Made by a program: the position numbers and the translations under genes
Assembly (NCBI GenBank): GCA_958295855.1
Contig: OY282383.1
Span: 3,204,481-3,268,480 of the forward strand
Direction of reading: 5' to 3'
Source of the DNA: an uncultured Poribacteria bacterium
Lineage (GTDB): Bacteria; Poribacteria; WGA-4E; WGA-3G
Length of the DNA: 64,000 nucleotides
Notes under the pieces: model-generated
What the model saw: the letters and a program-made list of their open reading frames with translations, nothing else
Told to the model about the DNA's origin: nothing
The model's database searches: none
Part shown: positions 1 to 8,830 of the stretch, one piece after another
Layout: each line of letters starts with the position of its first letter
Numbering within the stretch: position 1 is the first letter of the stretch

Positions 1-1
1 G

Positions 2-130
2 CACAGCAACACTATTGCAGTCTTGTCTCATGGAATAGCGAAAAAGACTGGTGCGGTTCCACAACGTGATTTACAGCTCGCACTTGACCGAAAACGCCAA
101 TTTGAGCAAGACGCCGCTATTCATACGTAG
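2..130 (+). CDS. HigB/Gp49-type toxin, C-terminal end only (cut by window edge)
   Basis: Reading frame 2 is open from the window edge to a TAG at 128-130 and gives 42 residues containing IAVLSHGIAKKTG and LQLALDRKRQFEQ. This is the ending I know from the phage Gp49-like (HigB/RelE fold) toxins: a hydrophobic strand, the G-x-x-KK-T segment, then a final helix rich in Arg and Lys. These toxins are ribosome-dependent mRNA nucleases. The antitoxin gene begins 10 nt downstream, in the toxin-first order typical of higBA. The start lies outside the window. The family call rests on a short C-terminal match made by eye. Confidence 0.68.
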   Translation, partial: HSNTIAVLSHGIAKKTGAVPQRDLQLALDRKRQFEQDAAIHT

Positions 131-140
131 GAGAACCACA

Positions 141-977
141 ATGGCTGATAAAAACACTATCACAGATGCGGTTGAGATTATGCACCACCTCTATATTCGG
201 GATAATCCCGAGGCCCTAGCAAGATTAGCGGAAGAGGAAATCAAATTAAGAATTGCCCATCATGTCTACGATTTACGCGCGGCCACGGGACAAACGCAAG
301 AAGAATTTGGTGCCCTTGTGGGAATGGATGCTATTATCATTGACGCTCTTGAGGAATCGGACTATGAAGGCGATTCCCTCGCTGCACTCGCACACATTGA
401 GAAAGCCTTCCTCAGAAACTTTTCAACCTTCATAGCGCCGGCAAAAGGGGTATACCCCAACGCTCTGCTCACTACAACTGTGACCGGATTCAAATTGAAA
501 TTTTTCCGATATCATCGCGACCGGACAGCGTTCCCGGGTAAACTCATGTCCTTCATATTTGAAGCGAAAACGCCGCACGCCACACATCACATCCTCAGTG
601 AACTTGACCCGTGGGCTTACGCCATGATGCTAAATCGGAAAGAACTAAACATGTTCGCAGCGGCGGGAATAACAGAATGGTGTCATATTGAGGGAGGGCT
701 CCAGGTGAACTTCACCGGAAACCCCGCCGAATACATGCACGCTGTGGATACGCACACCGAGCTCATTAACGCAATCATTGAGTACCTCCATACGGGGCAA
801 CTCACAGACTTCCACAAATGGCGAGAAGAGATTAGAACAGATGGACAGGCACGTTACCTCACCGAACTAGAGGAATCGCTACACGCCAAGATCTTTGAAT
901 GCTTTCCCGATGCTGAATGGCTAGTGCAGACACTCATCGGGTTTGTAAAAGCGCATGGGCTAGCCCGCAGCGTGTAA
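141..977 (+). CDS. HTH (XRE-like) antitoxin with an unusually long C-terminal region
   Basis: The start at 141 is chosen because TAGGAG lies about 8 nt upstream; a longer frame from 51 would overlap the toxin. The product is 278 residues. Residues 1-95 match the usual layout of a HigA-like antitoxin: an acidic N-terminal helix, then a helix-turn-helix with GQTQEEFGALVG. Such proteins neutralise the HigB toxin and repress the operon. The recognition helix looks altered (GMDAIIIDALEES where T-Q-S-x-I-S-x-L-E is common). About 180 further residues of unknown function follow (Trp- and His-containing, no recognised motif); ordinary partners of this type stop near 100 residues. A fusion or acquired domain is inferred. 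Confidence 0.7.
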   Translation: MADKNTITDAVEIMHHLYIRDNPEALARLAEEEIKLRIAHHVYDLRAATGQTQEEFGALVGMDAIIIDALEESDYEGDSLAALAHIEKAFLRNFSTFIAPAKGVYPNALLTTTVTGFKLKFFRYHRDRTAFPGKLMSFIFEAKTPHATHHILSELDPWAYAMMLNRKELNMFAAAGITEWCHIEGGLQVNFTGNPAEYMHAVDTHTELINAIIEYLHTGQLTDFHKWREEIRTDGQARYLTELEESLHAKIFECFPDAEWLVQTLIGFVKAHGLARSV

Positions 978-1026
978 GACTATACTGCAAGCGTAATCAA
1001 CAGCAAAGGCCCTACGGAGGTTCCCA

Positions 1027-2262
1027 ATGAACGATATTGTCTATGGACACGGCGATGGCTTGCTAATACAAGATGGACATCGTCTCTTTCCAATCGGGTT
1101 TTATGAACTGCCAGCAGAAGAGGACGCACTGAGGGCTATGGCGGAAGCCGGAGTGAACCTCATCCGATGTGGCAGCGCAGACGCGCTTGACCGGGTGCAG
1201 GCACACGGCATGATGGGCTGGGTGCCGCTCTCGCTCCAATCTGGCGCAATCCCTGAATTCCAAGCACACGTGCGTACCCTCGCTGAGCATCCTGCACTTG
1301 CTGTGTGGGAGGGGCCCGATGAGGTGGTATGGAACTTTACGGCATATAGCGGGCTCTGGCGACAAGATCAGCTGGCAGTGTTCCCGAATCGGGGTGAATG
1401 GTGGCTACAGACACCGCTCGCAATCCAATACTCGGAAGAACGCGCCGCAGAGATTATGCCGAACATGCGCGAAGCCGTTGAATTCATCCGCAACGTTGAT
1501 GCGCACAATCGGCAGGTGTGGATTAATGAGGCACGCGATAGCGACCTGAAGTTTGTCCGACAATATATTGACTTCGTGGACATCACCGGATGCGACGATT
1601 ATCCGATTCGTGCGGATGCCCGTACTGCGGTGCGGGTCGCGGAGGCAACCGATAGGTGGCGACAGGTCGGCAGGGGCAGACCGGTCTGGATGGTGCTTCA
1701 GGCGTTTTCGTGGAACGATGTGGACGACAATCATGGCGACATTGCTGCGTTTCCTACCTTCGCCGAATCCCGGCTGATGGCTTATGCCTGCATTACGCAC
1801 GGTGCAAGGGGCATCTTGTATTGGGGCTCCAGCTATCTCAAATCTGAAGGACATGAGGCGTTTCGGCAATCGCTTTACGCCCTGACAAGCGAACTCGCCG
1901 CGCTCCAACCCTTTCTTATCGCCCCGACGGAACAGTATGTTGCAGCGAACGCCATCGATGATGGGCGCAGTGATATACCCGCTCCTGTTCAGGTGCGCGG
2001 TGTGAGCCTCACTGCGAGAAGAATTGGGCGAGAGTGGCTTATTGTCCTCGTCAACGAAGATGAACATGCCCACATGGGGGTGGCAGTCACGGGGTTGGAT
2101 GCCCTCAACGGCACCGAGTTTGTAGAACTCTACGGTGATGAGAAAGCGACTGTGTCTCAAGGTGCGTTTGTGACACGGCTTCGCGGCTTGGAAGTCAAAC
2201 TCTTCGCGACAGACAGGAAATGGGAAACAGCGCGCCGTGACGGCAGAGAATTTGCCTTGTAG
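1027..2262 (+). CDS. glycoside hydrolase-like TIM-barrel protein
   Basis: GGAGG lies just upstream of the ATG. The 411-residue product has no signal peptide. It begins with a short beta-sandwich-like segment (FPIGFYELP) and reads like a GH5/GH42-type barrel: alternating strands and helices, a possible acid/base region VWEGPDEVVW near residue 95, GCDDYPI near 190, and GARGILYWGSSYL near 260. The last ~100 residues look like an all-beta C-terminal domain. It is probably cytoplasmic and could act on a plant or algal glycan, but the substrate cannot be read from the sequence. The neighbouring sugar isomerase suggests carbohydrate use. A catalytic pair is not proven. Confidence 0.55.
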   Translation: MNDIVYGHGDGLLIQDGHRLFPIGFYELPAEEDALRAMAEAGVNLIRCGSADALDRVQAHGMMGWVPLSLQSGAIPEFQAHVRTLAEHPALAVWEGPDEVVWNFTAYSGLWRQDQLAVFPNRGEWWLQTPLAIQYSEERAAEIMPNMREAVEFIRNVDAHNRQVWINEARDSDLKFVRQYIDFVDITGCDDYPIRADARTAVRVAEATDRWRQVGRGRPVWMVLQAFSWNDVDDNHGDIAAFPTFAESRLMAYACITHGARGILYWGSSYLKSEGHEAFRQSLYALTSELAALQPFLIAPTEQYVAANAIDDGRSDIPAPVQVRGVSLTARRIGREWLIVLVNEDEHAHMGVAVTGLDALNGTEFVELYGDEKATVSQGAFVTRLRGLEVKLFATDRKWETARRDGREFAL

Positions 2263-2573
2263 GAGCGGGGCCCTGTCTCCGCCCCTTGCCCGATCATCCG
2301 AGTTCACCGTAGGGGAAACCGGTCTCCGTGCCGGTTTCCCGCCTGCGTAGCATAATGTGAGAAATGCGTTTGAATAGCAGGTTTTGGAAACCTGCAAGCT
2401 TTGCGGCTAAAGGTATGTCTCCCCTGCTTTGCAGGGGTAAATACCACCTGCGCCCAAGTTGCGCGCGAAAAGCAAGCAACTTTTTTATTTCTTACTTATG
2501 CGACGTGCATTCGCCAAAAAGGTTGTTCGCTGGGCAGGCACAAGACTTGCCTCTACAAACTTGGTATAAAATA
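2263..2573. other. intergenic region filled with interspersed repeats
   Basis: There is no convincing gene here; the upstream extension of the next frame is made of repeat sequence. From left to right it holds an R4 copy (2370-2410), a PAL1 palindrome (2412-2447), the segment CACCTGCGCCCAAGTTGC, an inverted R5 stem (about 2448-2515) and a GGGCAGGCACAAG repeat (2534-2557). The PAL1-R5 part has the same internal order as the block at 50092-50174. Confidence 0.7.
2412..2447. repeat. PAL1 copy (intergenic)
   Basis: GGTATGTCTCCCCTGCTTTG through AAATACC; perfect outer arms GGTAT/ATACC. Confidence 0.8.
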
Positions 2574-3371
2574 ATGAAAAACCGATTCGGCTTTGATGCC
2601 CCAAAACACAAACCGATTGAAGAATCCATCCGATGGGCGGCAGAAAACGGCTTTGGATATATCGACTTTCAAGCCGATGTCCCGCCGAACAATATTGCTG
2701 CATTTGACAACGCGCGCATCCGCACGGTGCGCGACCTGTGCGAAAAACACGAAATCGCTATCGGCATTCACCCATCTTCCGCTATCAACAACGCCGAGTA
2801 CGTGCCAATCATGTTTGAAGCTGTTGATAACTATCTCTATGCAAATTTAGAATTTGCCCAACAGCTTGGGTGTGGGTGGCTCATCGGGCATGGCGGGTAT
2901 CATTTCGGGGATGTCGCACAACGCCGCGATGCCGCCATTGAACGCATCCAGCGATTGGTAAACAAAGCAGAACAGGCAGGGATAGGCATCTTCTTTGAAA
3001 ACCACAACCGTGAACCAGAGCATGCCGAAATCCACTACATCCCGCATAACGTTGCGGAGACGCGCTGGTTTTTCGATGCAATTCGTTCCCCGTATCTCAA
3101 GTGGGCGTTCAATGTGGCACATGGCCATCTCGTACCGGAAGGGTGGCAAGGCTTCTTGGATGCGTTCGGCGTAGAGAACATCGGCCAAGTTCGCCTCAAC
3201 GACAATACCGGTGAGTATGAAATCCACCTCGTCCCCGGCGAAGGGACAATCAATTTTGCGGACATGTTTGCACAATTGAATAGGCGTGGCTATGAAGGTT
3301 GGTTTAGTCTCGGCTTCGGCGATGATGGGGATAAGGTGCGGGTACGGGATGAATTTACCCAGTACTTGTAG
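2574..3371 (+). CDS. sugar phosphate isomerase/epimerase (AP endonuclease family 2 fold)
   Basis: The frame is open from 2364, but those first 70 codons translate repeat DNA. The real start is taken as ATG 2574, giving 265 residues that begin MKNRFGFD. The TIM barrel of the xylose-isomerase-like superfamily is visible: FGYIDFQADVP, IGIHPSSA, GCGWLIGHGGYH, GIGIFFENHNRE (likely metal ligand Glu), WAFNVAHGH and VRLNDNTGEYEIHLVPGEG near the end. Family members isomerise or epimerise sugars, inositols or related acids with a divalent metal. The substrate is unknown. No strong ribosome site precedes 2574. Confidence 0.68.
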   Translation: MKNRFGFDAPKHKPIEESIRWAAENGFGYIDFQADVPPNNIAAFDNARIRTVRDLCEKHEIAIGIHPSSAINNAEYVPIMFEAVDNYLYANLEFAQQLGCGWLIGHGGYHFGDVAQRRDAAIERIQRLVNKAEQAGIGIFFENHNREPEHAEIHYIPHNVAETRWFFDAIRSPYLKWAFNVAHGHLVPEGWQGFLDAFGVENIGQVRLNDNTGEYEIHLVPGEGTINFADMFAQLNRRGYEGWFSLGFGDDGDKVRVRDEFTQYL

Positions 3372-3472
3372 GGGCGATTTATGCTTGCGGCCAACAGGAT
3401 TACTTTTTTCATTGGATTTCTCCTTTGGGGAGCTCGTCGTGCTATAAACATATAGATGCTGATTCAGACAAT

Positions 3473-5443
3473 TTAACGATAAAACGAATAAACAGAAATC
3501 CCCCAAATCAACCGGATTAGCACCCAAGTGCCACCGACAATAAATTGCCCAAGAATGAGTCCCAAAAACAGCGGCAACACCCGATGATAGAGACGAATGC
3601 CGCCAAACCGCAAGATCAGATTCTTGAGCGCCCAACTAATCAGCACAGAAAACCAGAGCCAGCCGAACGTCCACATACTGCTCGCAACAGCATAGCCGGT
3701 TGGATGAAACGGGAACATCGGAAAACGCGTGCGCAACCACCACAGCAACCCTGTAAACAGAAACCCGACTCCCATAAAGGTAACGGCGGGGATGTTCGTT
3801 TCTGTCGGATAATAAAGCCATGAGCGGAGCATGTTATAGCCGCCGCTGCCCAACCCCGGATTCGCACCGATATTGTAGGAGACAATCAGATACGACCAGA
3901 ACGAGGCGAGGATACCGAAAAACACCCCACACATCATCGCCACTACCATGCGTCCCGCTCGCATGTTCGCTACTTCTACAAGTTTAAAACCTTCCAATGT
4001 ATGGGGCATCGGATGCGCGCGATAGCCGCGATTAAAGGCGAAATAGAGCGACATCATTGTGAGACTCTGCGGCGGAATAGCGCGCGAGCCGAGCGAATCG
4101 ATGATGAACTGCCGCGGGTTTGCCACAAACATCTCGTGAGTCGGCGGTCCGACTTCAGCGCGCACGCGGGTGATACCGAGCGCAAGCAGGTAATAGATAA
4201 GAAAGTACAGGGCTATCATCCACACTGCCATGCCGCCGCGGTGAGAAAATATGAACAGGAAGAGCACACCGCCTATTAACCCCGCTGTTGGCCACCGGTA
4301 ATCTATAGAATCCTGCATCTCAACGGGCAGTTCCTGCTGTTTTTTGCCGATGAGGTTTCTAAAAATCGCATAAAAATGCTTTCGCCCGCCGTAAAGCCCA
4401 AAACAGGCGATGGCGAGATACGCCCCCACCCCTTGCGGGCCATCGTAAGGGAAGCCCGGCAAAATCTGTAGCCCCATTGCCCGCCCTAAAATGCGCTCAC
4501 CTTTCCAGAATAGGTAAAAAAACCAGAGCGAAAACGACATTTCCAACGGCATTAAAAATGCAATCCCCACACCGAATGAGAGGATATAGACAGGTGTCCA
4601 GCCGATTGCATCCCACGGCTTTTCTGTGAAATAGATGCTGAGGTCTGCCTGGCGCACCGGTATCTCCGGAAATGTAGGGATGAAGGCGTGGATGCCGTTA
4701 ATCAGGTCAATGCCGCCCGCAATCGCAAACCCCATCCACAGCATTTTGTTTTTAAAGAGCCGCCCATCTGAGTACGTCATTTCTATCGGCAGCCGGACAA
4801 TCGGGTAGGACAGCCGCTCTCTTTCAATCCACTGCTTCCGTAGGAGCAGATCGATGCAAATCATCACCCATATCAGTACTGACAAAAACACAGTCCACCA
4901 TAAAATCGGTTCCCACCATGCTGCCAGATACCTTTCTGTGTAAAAGGTTGTGTCCCCATCGTAGAAATCTTGCAAAACGGTGACATCGCTGAGCGTCATC
5001 CAGCTGGGTAGATAACGCCAGAAGAGTTGTTGCCATTCATTTTCAGTTGTGGCGAACCAAAACCCGTTCGGAATCACAGGCACCACCGTTTGCATCATGT
5101 CGTGCCCCGCAATCGCCGAGGAGATAGAGAGGATGACGTAGATAGTGAGCAGCTCCCCCTGCCGGAACGCGAAACGGGGCAGCAGCAATTTCAGCAAGAA
5201 GTTGAGGCACGTCAACACGACTAACGTTACCACCACATTGTAAATCAAGGACATCGTGGTAGGCAAAGTGCTCCAGTAACGGAGATGATTCGCCATAATA
5301 AAATAGGTATTGGGCGGAATCAGGACGATGCCGAGCAAAATCGCGCGAAACGTCACGCCCGGGCGGCCAGCCTGCGGTGTTTCTTGAAGATTTGGCGAAT
5401 GTTTTGGTGTGTTTGTCATAAGGCTGTTGGGTGGAGTTTGCAT
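3473..5443 (-). CDS. large polytopic membrane protein (DUF6785/DUF6784-like)
   Basis: The 656-residue product has a hydrophilic N-terminus of about 25 residues and then many hydrophobic segments (at least 12 by eye). Aromatic-rich motifs such as HDMMQTVVPVIPNGFWFA, FHPTGYAVASSMW and LFWRYLPSWM recall the DUF6785/6784 membrane proteins of Poribacteria, Planctomycetes and Armatimonadetes, as I remember them. A transport role is possible, with a distant resemblance in style to oligopeptide transporters, but no substrate is known. A hairpin repeat (5450-5483) lies just upstream. The start at 5443 lacks a clear ribosome site; a second ATG eight codons in is an alternative. Confidence 0.6.
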   Translation of the reverse strand: MQTPPNSLMTNTPKHSPNLQETPQAGRPGVTFRAILLGIVLIPPNTYFIMANHLRYWSTLPTTMSLIYNVVVTLVVLTCLNFLLKLLLPRFAFRQGELLTIYVILSISSAIAGHDMMQTVVPVIPNGFWFATTENEWQQLFWRYLPSWMTLSDVTVLQDFYDGDTTFYTERYLAAWWEPILWWTVFLSVLIWVMICIDLLLRKQWIERERLSYPIVRLPIEMTYSDGRLFKNKMLWMGFAIAGGIDLINGIHAFIPTFPEIPVRQADLSIYFTEKPWDAIGWTPVYILSFGVGIAFLMPLEMSFSLWFFYLFWKGERILGRAMGLQILPGFPYDGPQGVGAYLAIACFGLYGGRKHFYAIFRNLIGKKQQELPVEMQDSIDYRWPTAGLIGGVLFLFIFSHRGGMAVWMIALYFLIYYLLALGITRVRAEVGPPTHEMFVANPRQFIIDSLGSRAIPPQSLTMMSLYFAFNRGYRAHPMPHTLEGFKLVEVANMRAGRMVVAMMCGVFFGILASFWSYLIVSYNIGANPGLGSGGYNMLRSWLYYPTETNIPAVTFMGVGFLFTGLLWWLRTRFPMFPFHPTGYAVASSMWTFGWLWFSVLISWALKNLILRFGGIRLYHRVLPLFLGLILGQFIVGGTWVLIRLIWGISVYSFYR

Positions 5444-5449
5444 GGAGAG

Positions 5450-5483
5450 TTAATATGAAAAATCGGGTTTTTTCATATAACCT
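5450..5483. repeat. hairpin repeat ATGAAAAATC/GATTTTTTCAT (family R12)
   Basis: Inverted repeat with TTAATATGAAAAATC on the left arm. Related copies are at 23730-23767 (containing the mtaB stop) and a half copy at 26320-26336 by the M28 peptidase stop. All three begin with GTTAATATGAAAAAT. Confidence 0.7.
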
Positions 5484-5551
5484 CTTAGAAAAGTTAATAG
5501 CATTTAAAGTATACCGCATCTGTGGAATTAATACAAGAGAGTTTGCGTAAA

Positions 5552-5584
5552 AGGATTTTCCCCCTGCTTGCAGGGGCGAATCCT
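5552..5584. repeat. PAL1 variant with matched GGATT/AATCC arms
   Basis: Core CCCCTGCTTGCAGGGG. Both outer arms differ from GGTAT/ATACC yet remain complementary. Confidence 0.7.
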
Positions 5585-5595
5585 ATCCATTCTTT

Positions 5596-5627
5596 TTGTA
5601 GGCGAGGTTTCTAACCGCGCCTACAAG
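5596..5627. repeat. GTAGGCG-aGGTTT-CTAACC-GCGCCTAC repeat (family R8)
   Basis: Imperfect palindrome TTGTAGGCG...CGCGCCTACAAG. A related copy is at 6521-6549 (GTAGACGCGGTTTCCAACC) and a looser one at 49098-49130. The 5611-6372 reading frame ends inside this copy. Confidence 0.65.
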
Positions 5628-6372
5628 AAGAGAATCGTGCTACCAAAACAAGGAAAATCAGGAAAGATAACACACAAAACAGTCCGATATGCCACACCCA
5701 GAGTTGCGTTGGATCTGAACGGATAACTGATAATAGGGTGCAGAGCGGACTCATCGCCTCGAACATCGGAATTGCGTCAATGTGCGGAAATGGAATCAGG
5801 GGAAGGAAGGTGATGAACAGGACAAACCCATAACTTATACCTTTTGCACGGGCAGGCGTGTGCCATAACGCGATACCGATGCCGCTCAGTGCGAAAAAAA
5901 TGCAACTCATCAAGAACACCGCACCGCATTTCACCAATTGCGACAGTGCCAACCCGCCTATGTAGCTTGAGAGTGCCAACAAGGGCAGCGTTAGCCAAAC
6001 GCTCCACAACGCCCAAAGCACAACAGCACTGAGCTTGCCTGCCAAGATTTTCCAATGTGCCAACGGCGTTAACCGCAACAGGGCACCGTTTCCCTCATCA
6101 CCCCCTCGGTTCGCGTTGTGGGCGCGCTCCATGTGCAGAGATTCGACCGCGTGCCTCGGCACCCAAAATTGAAAAATAAAAAGGGCGATGATGAAGAGTG
6201 CATACACCTGTTTTCCGACATCAATAGCAATTCCTGTCCGCCGATGGGCATAGAATTCAACTGTCGCCACAAACAGCAAGAGCGCGAGCACACATAGAGT
6301 CAAAAACTGGATACGCCGATATTTGCGGGAACGGCTATAAAAACGGAGGTGTTTGAGGATAATGGCGAACAT
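5611..6372 (-). CDS. ABC-2-type transporter permease-like membrane protein
   Basis: The 253-residue product has six predicted membrane segments and the layout of ABC-2 export permeases: a short cytoplasmic start (MFAIILKHLRFYSRSRKYRR), two helices, a cytoplasmic loop with GALLRLTPLAHWKILAGKL, then four helices. It would pair with an ATPase not seen nearby. The last residues (SSCRRG) and the TAG stop fall inside an interspersed repeat at 5596-5627, so the repeat seems to have set the C-terminus. The start has no obvious ribosome site. Confidence 0.62.
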   Translation of the reverse strand: MFAIILKHLRFYSRSRKYRRIQFLTLCVLALLLFVATVEFYAHRRTGIAIDVGKQVYALFIIALFIFQFWVPRHAVESLHMERAHNANRGGDEGNGALLRLTPLAHWKILAGKLSAVVLWALWSVWLTLPLLALSSYIGGLALSQLVKCGAVFLMSCIFFALSGIGIALWHTPARAKGISYGFVLFITFLPLIPFPHIDAIPMFEAMSPLCTLLSVIRSDPTQLWVWHIGLFCVLSFLIFLVLVARFSSCRRG

Positions 6373-6385
6373 AATTTTGGGGTGT

Positions 6386-6418
6386 GGTATTTATCCCTGC
6401 TTTGCAGGGGCAGATACC
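6386..6418. repeat. PAL1 copy (intergenic)
   Basis: GGTATTTATCCCTGCTTTGC through GATACC. Confidence 0.78.
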
Positions 6419-6462
6419 TTTCATGGCGCAGCCTGCCACAGTGCTATTTTCGTTTATTGTGA

Positions 6463-6491
6463 TTGACATCCTTTGATAAAGATGCTATTTT
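6463..6491 (+). promoter_or_regulatory. putative sigma-70 promoter
   Basis: TTGACA at 6463-6468, a 17-nt spacer, and TATTTT at 6486-6491. It would drive the oxidoreductase gene at 6696 through a ~200-nt leader. Confidence 0.45.
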
Positions 6492-6695
6492 AAATGCACA
6501 AGTACTGTATCCACCTTAATCTTGTAGACGCGGTTTCCAACCGCGCTGCTGGCTCGTGCTGTGTCCAGTTTCAATTTGTTTGCTTTCTTGATTTTTGACT
6601 CGGCACTGGCAAAGCAAAAGGTTTAAGTCCGTCTTTTCAGTCGGCTTTGGGCAGACACTACGGAAACCCTGCCCGTACAGGTGAAGGAGGTTTTT

Positions 6696-7886
6696 ATGGC
6701 TAAGCTCAATATCGCTTTAGTTGGTGCAGGGCGGCGCGGTGGTGGCGCGCACCTACCCGTTATTGCGAAACTCAAGGATATCTATAATCTCGTCGCGATT
6801 TGTGATATAGATGAGCAAACGGCAACGCGCTACGCCAAACAATACGGTGCGACACCGTACACCAACGTCCGAGATGTCGTCGCGCATGAGGAACTTGATG
6901 TTGTTGATATTACCGTTCCCGGTATCGCCCATCACGCAATCGGCTGCTTTATGGCAGATGCAGGCGTTCACATCCTCTGTGAAACCCCCATCGCTGTGAC
7001 GCTCCCAACAACCGACTTGATGATTGCCCGCGCCAAAGCGAATAACGTCAAACTTGAGGTAGCCGAAAACTATTACCGCGCCCCGCGGGAGCGGTTTTTG
7101 TCAAAGGTTATTGAATCAGACGTTATCGGCGATGTCGCCCGGATTTACCGCATCTTCTATGAAGGCGGCTATCATGGGATGAGCATGCTTCGCCTCCGCG
7201 CGGGCGGCGAACCGAAGTCGGCACTCGGTATCACACAGGCGAGCCCTGTGATTCCGATTATCGACCGGATGAAACGGCATCACACAAGTGAAAATTGGAG
7301 CCTCGGTTTTATTGAATTCGACAACAGTGCAACAGCCCTTATGGTTTACTCCAACGTCATCCATGCACGTTCCTTGGGACGTGGCCAAACGGGCATCTCA
7401 CAGATTGACGGTAGCAAAGGCACCATCGTCGGTGAGGACATTTACGTAACACCTGCAGCAGAACTGCAATCTGGCGCGAAAGGTATCGCTTACCGCCCCA
7501 AACGTACCACAATTGACGTGGACGGGGTGGATGTAATTGAAAACATCGAGTTGGAACTCCCAGAACAAACGGTGACGTGGGAGAATCCGCTCAAAAACTA
7601 TCCGCTCTCCGAAGGACAGATTGCAGTAGCAGATGAACTGCTCAGCATCGCCACGGCTGTGCTTAACGATACCGAACCGGAATACGGCGCGGCGCGCGGG
7701 AGGCAAGACCAGGAGATGAACATTGCCATGAGCGAATCTGGCAAACGTAGCCGGGAAACGCTTACTTTCCCCTTAACCGAGTTAACTGAAACGGAGCGCG
7801 GCATCCACGCAAACTACCAACAACAGTACGCGCATCCGATTGAAGATGTTGAGGCGGGAATTGATACGTTCTTTCCACGCCGCTAA
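6696..7886 (+). CDS. Gfo/Idh/MocA family oxidoreductase
   Basis: The start at 6696 is fixed by GAAGGAGG seven nt upstream; the frame extends five codons further without support. The 396-residue protein has the Rossmann NAD(P) fingerprint (IALVGAGRRGGGAHLPVI) at its N-terminus and the family's alpha/beta C-terminal domain. The conserved EKP segment reads CETPIA here, so the usual catalytic Lys is replaced by Thr, which may mean altered chemistry. Family members oxidise or reduce sugars, inositols and related compounds. The substrate is unknown. A second, canonical member is at 55785-56783. Confidence 0.75.
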   Translation: MAKLNIALVGAGRRGGGAHLPVIAKLKDIYNLVAICDIDEQTATRYAKQYGATPYTNVRDVVAHEELDVVDITVPGIAHHAIGCFMADAGVHILCETPIAVTLPTTDLMIARAKANNVKLEVAENYYRAPRERFLSKVIESDVIGDVARIYRIFYEGGYHGMSMLRLRAGGEPKSALGITQASPVIPIIDRMKRHHTSENWSLGFIEFDNSATALMVYSNVIHARSLGRGQTGISQIDGSKGTIVGEDIYVTPAAELQSGAKGIAYRPKRTTIDVDGVDVIENIELELPEQTVTWENPLKNYPLSEGQIAVADELLSIATAVLNDTEPEYGAARGRQDQEMNIAMSESGKRSRETLTFPLTELTETERGIHANYQQQYAHPIEDVEAGIDTFFPRR

Positions 7887-8019
7887 GCGTTCTATTGTTG
7901 AATGAGGTTGCCATGCCTCAACCTTACTGCCTAGCATAGCAGGCTCTACAAACGGATTCAACGTTTTTCTGAACAGCAGGCCCCGGGCGGCACGCTAACG
8001 AGATTAGGAGGTGTCAATT

Positions 8020-8661
8020 ATGGCATTTAGTGATTTCAAGACAATCTCTGACGTTCAAGAGAAATTCAGAATCAGACATGTCGAAAATGACTTCGTAGGC
8101 AGTGAGGAAAGCACAAACTCCCCTTCGGAGCACTTTCGGCAAGAATTGGAATTCAGCACGGAATACATTGATGTCTTCGCGTCCGAGGCATCACGGCGTG
8201 AATTTATTATTTTGCCTATTTTGCGGGACATCTACAAAGCGTATGCCGAGGACTACGCGCTCTGGGTACAGAAATCCATCGTCTACGATGAGACGCTCAG
8301 TGGCACGCCAGATTACCTGATCTCTACAAGATCTGAATTGGGCAAGCGCGTTGTCGGAACCCCGCTGATAATTCTGGTTGAGGCGAAGAAGAATGATTTT
8401 GAACAAGGCTGGGGGGAATGTCTGGCAGAGTTAGTGGCGGCACAAAAAATAAACGCTGAGCCAGATGTCCCGGTGTATGGTATTGTCAGCGATGGCACAT
8501 TGTGGCAATTTGGGCACCTTGTTGGCGATGCCTTCATCCAAAACAGAACGAGTTTCACCGTGGATGATTTGCCTACCCTCTTTGGAGCCATTAATTTTGT
8601 ATTCAAAGCGGCAACTGACGCATCTATTGTCCAAAGTCAGCGCGGGCATAACAGCAATTGA
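8020..8661 (+). CDS. small PD-(D/E)XK nuclease-like protein
   Basis: The start is ATG 8020, seven nt after TAGGAGGTG; a GTG at 8011 overlaps the ribosome site and is rejected. The 213-residue protein shows the PD-(D/E)XK pattern: YDETLSGTPDYLIS near residue 95, IILVEAKKND near 120, then an acidic helix (WGECLAELVAAQ). These give D and E-x-K metal ligands. Similar free-standing proteins are common in cyanobacteria and others and resemble the N-terminal part of type I restriction R subunits. A nuclease role is inferred; no methylase is adjacent. Confidence 0.6.
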   Translation: MAFSDFKTISDVQEKFRIRHVENDFVGSEESTNSPSEHFRQELEFSTEYIDVFASEASRREFIILPILRDIYKAYAEDYALWVQKSIVYDETLSGTPDYLISTRSELGKRVVGTPLIILVEAKKNDFEQGWGECLAELVAAQKINAEPDVPVYGIVSDGTLWQFGHLVGDAFIQNRTSFTVDDLPTLFGAINFVFKAATDASIVQSQRGHNSN

Positions 8662-8753
8662 CAGAGTTTATACCTAAAAACCACGCCGCCAGAAAAATGC
8701 ACAAATTGCGTCAGTCCTCTTGAAAATTAATTGAAAATCCCTAAAATTTTTTG

Positions 8754-8782
8754 TTGCCAATAGGTGTGTTTCATGATATACT
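8754..8782 (+). promoter_or_regulatory. sigma-70 promoter for tatA-tatC
   Basis: TTGCCA (8754-8759), a 17-nt spacer, and TATACT (8777-8782). The expected start of transcription is near 8790, about 40 nt before the tatA ATG, with AAAGGAGG in between. Confidence 0.65.
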
Positions 8783-8830
8783 ATAAATAATAGCCGACTG
8801 TCACACCTCAGCAAAGGAGGAATGAAGAAC

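Larger units (their letters stand above)
6373..6695. other. intergenic region with PAL1, R8 and R7 repeats and a possible promoter
   Basis: No gene is seen. It contains PAL1 (6386-6418), a possible sigma-70 promoter (6463-6491), an R8 copy (6521-6549) and the GGGCAG-ACTACGGAAAC-CTGCCC repeat R7 (6648-6680). R7 recurs at 49060-49090 upstream of the aldo/keto reductase. The next gene is thus preceded by a ~200-nt leader made largely of repeats. Confidence 0.6.

Noticed and set aside
2364..2573. N-terminal extension of the sugar isomerase (and similar LLCRG-containing extensions at 54535 and 32576)
   Set aside because: These residues are translations of R4/PAL1/R5 repeats; the conserved protein begins at the internal start.
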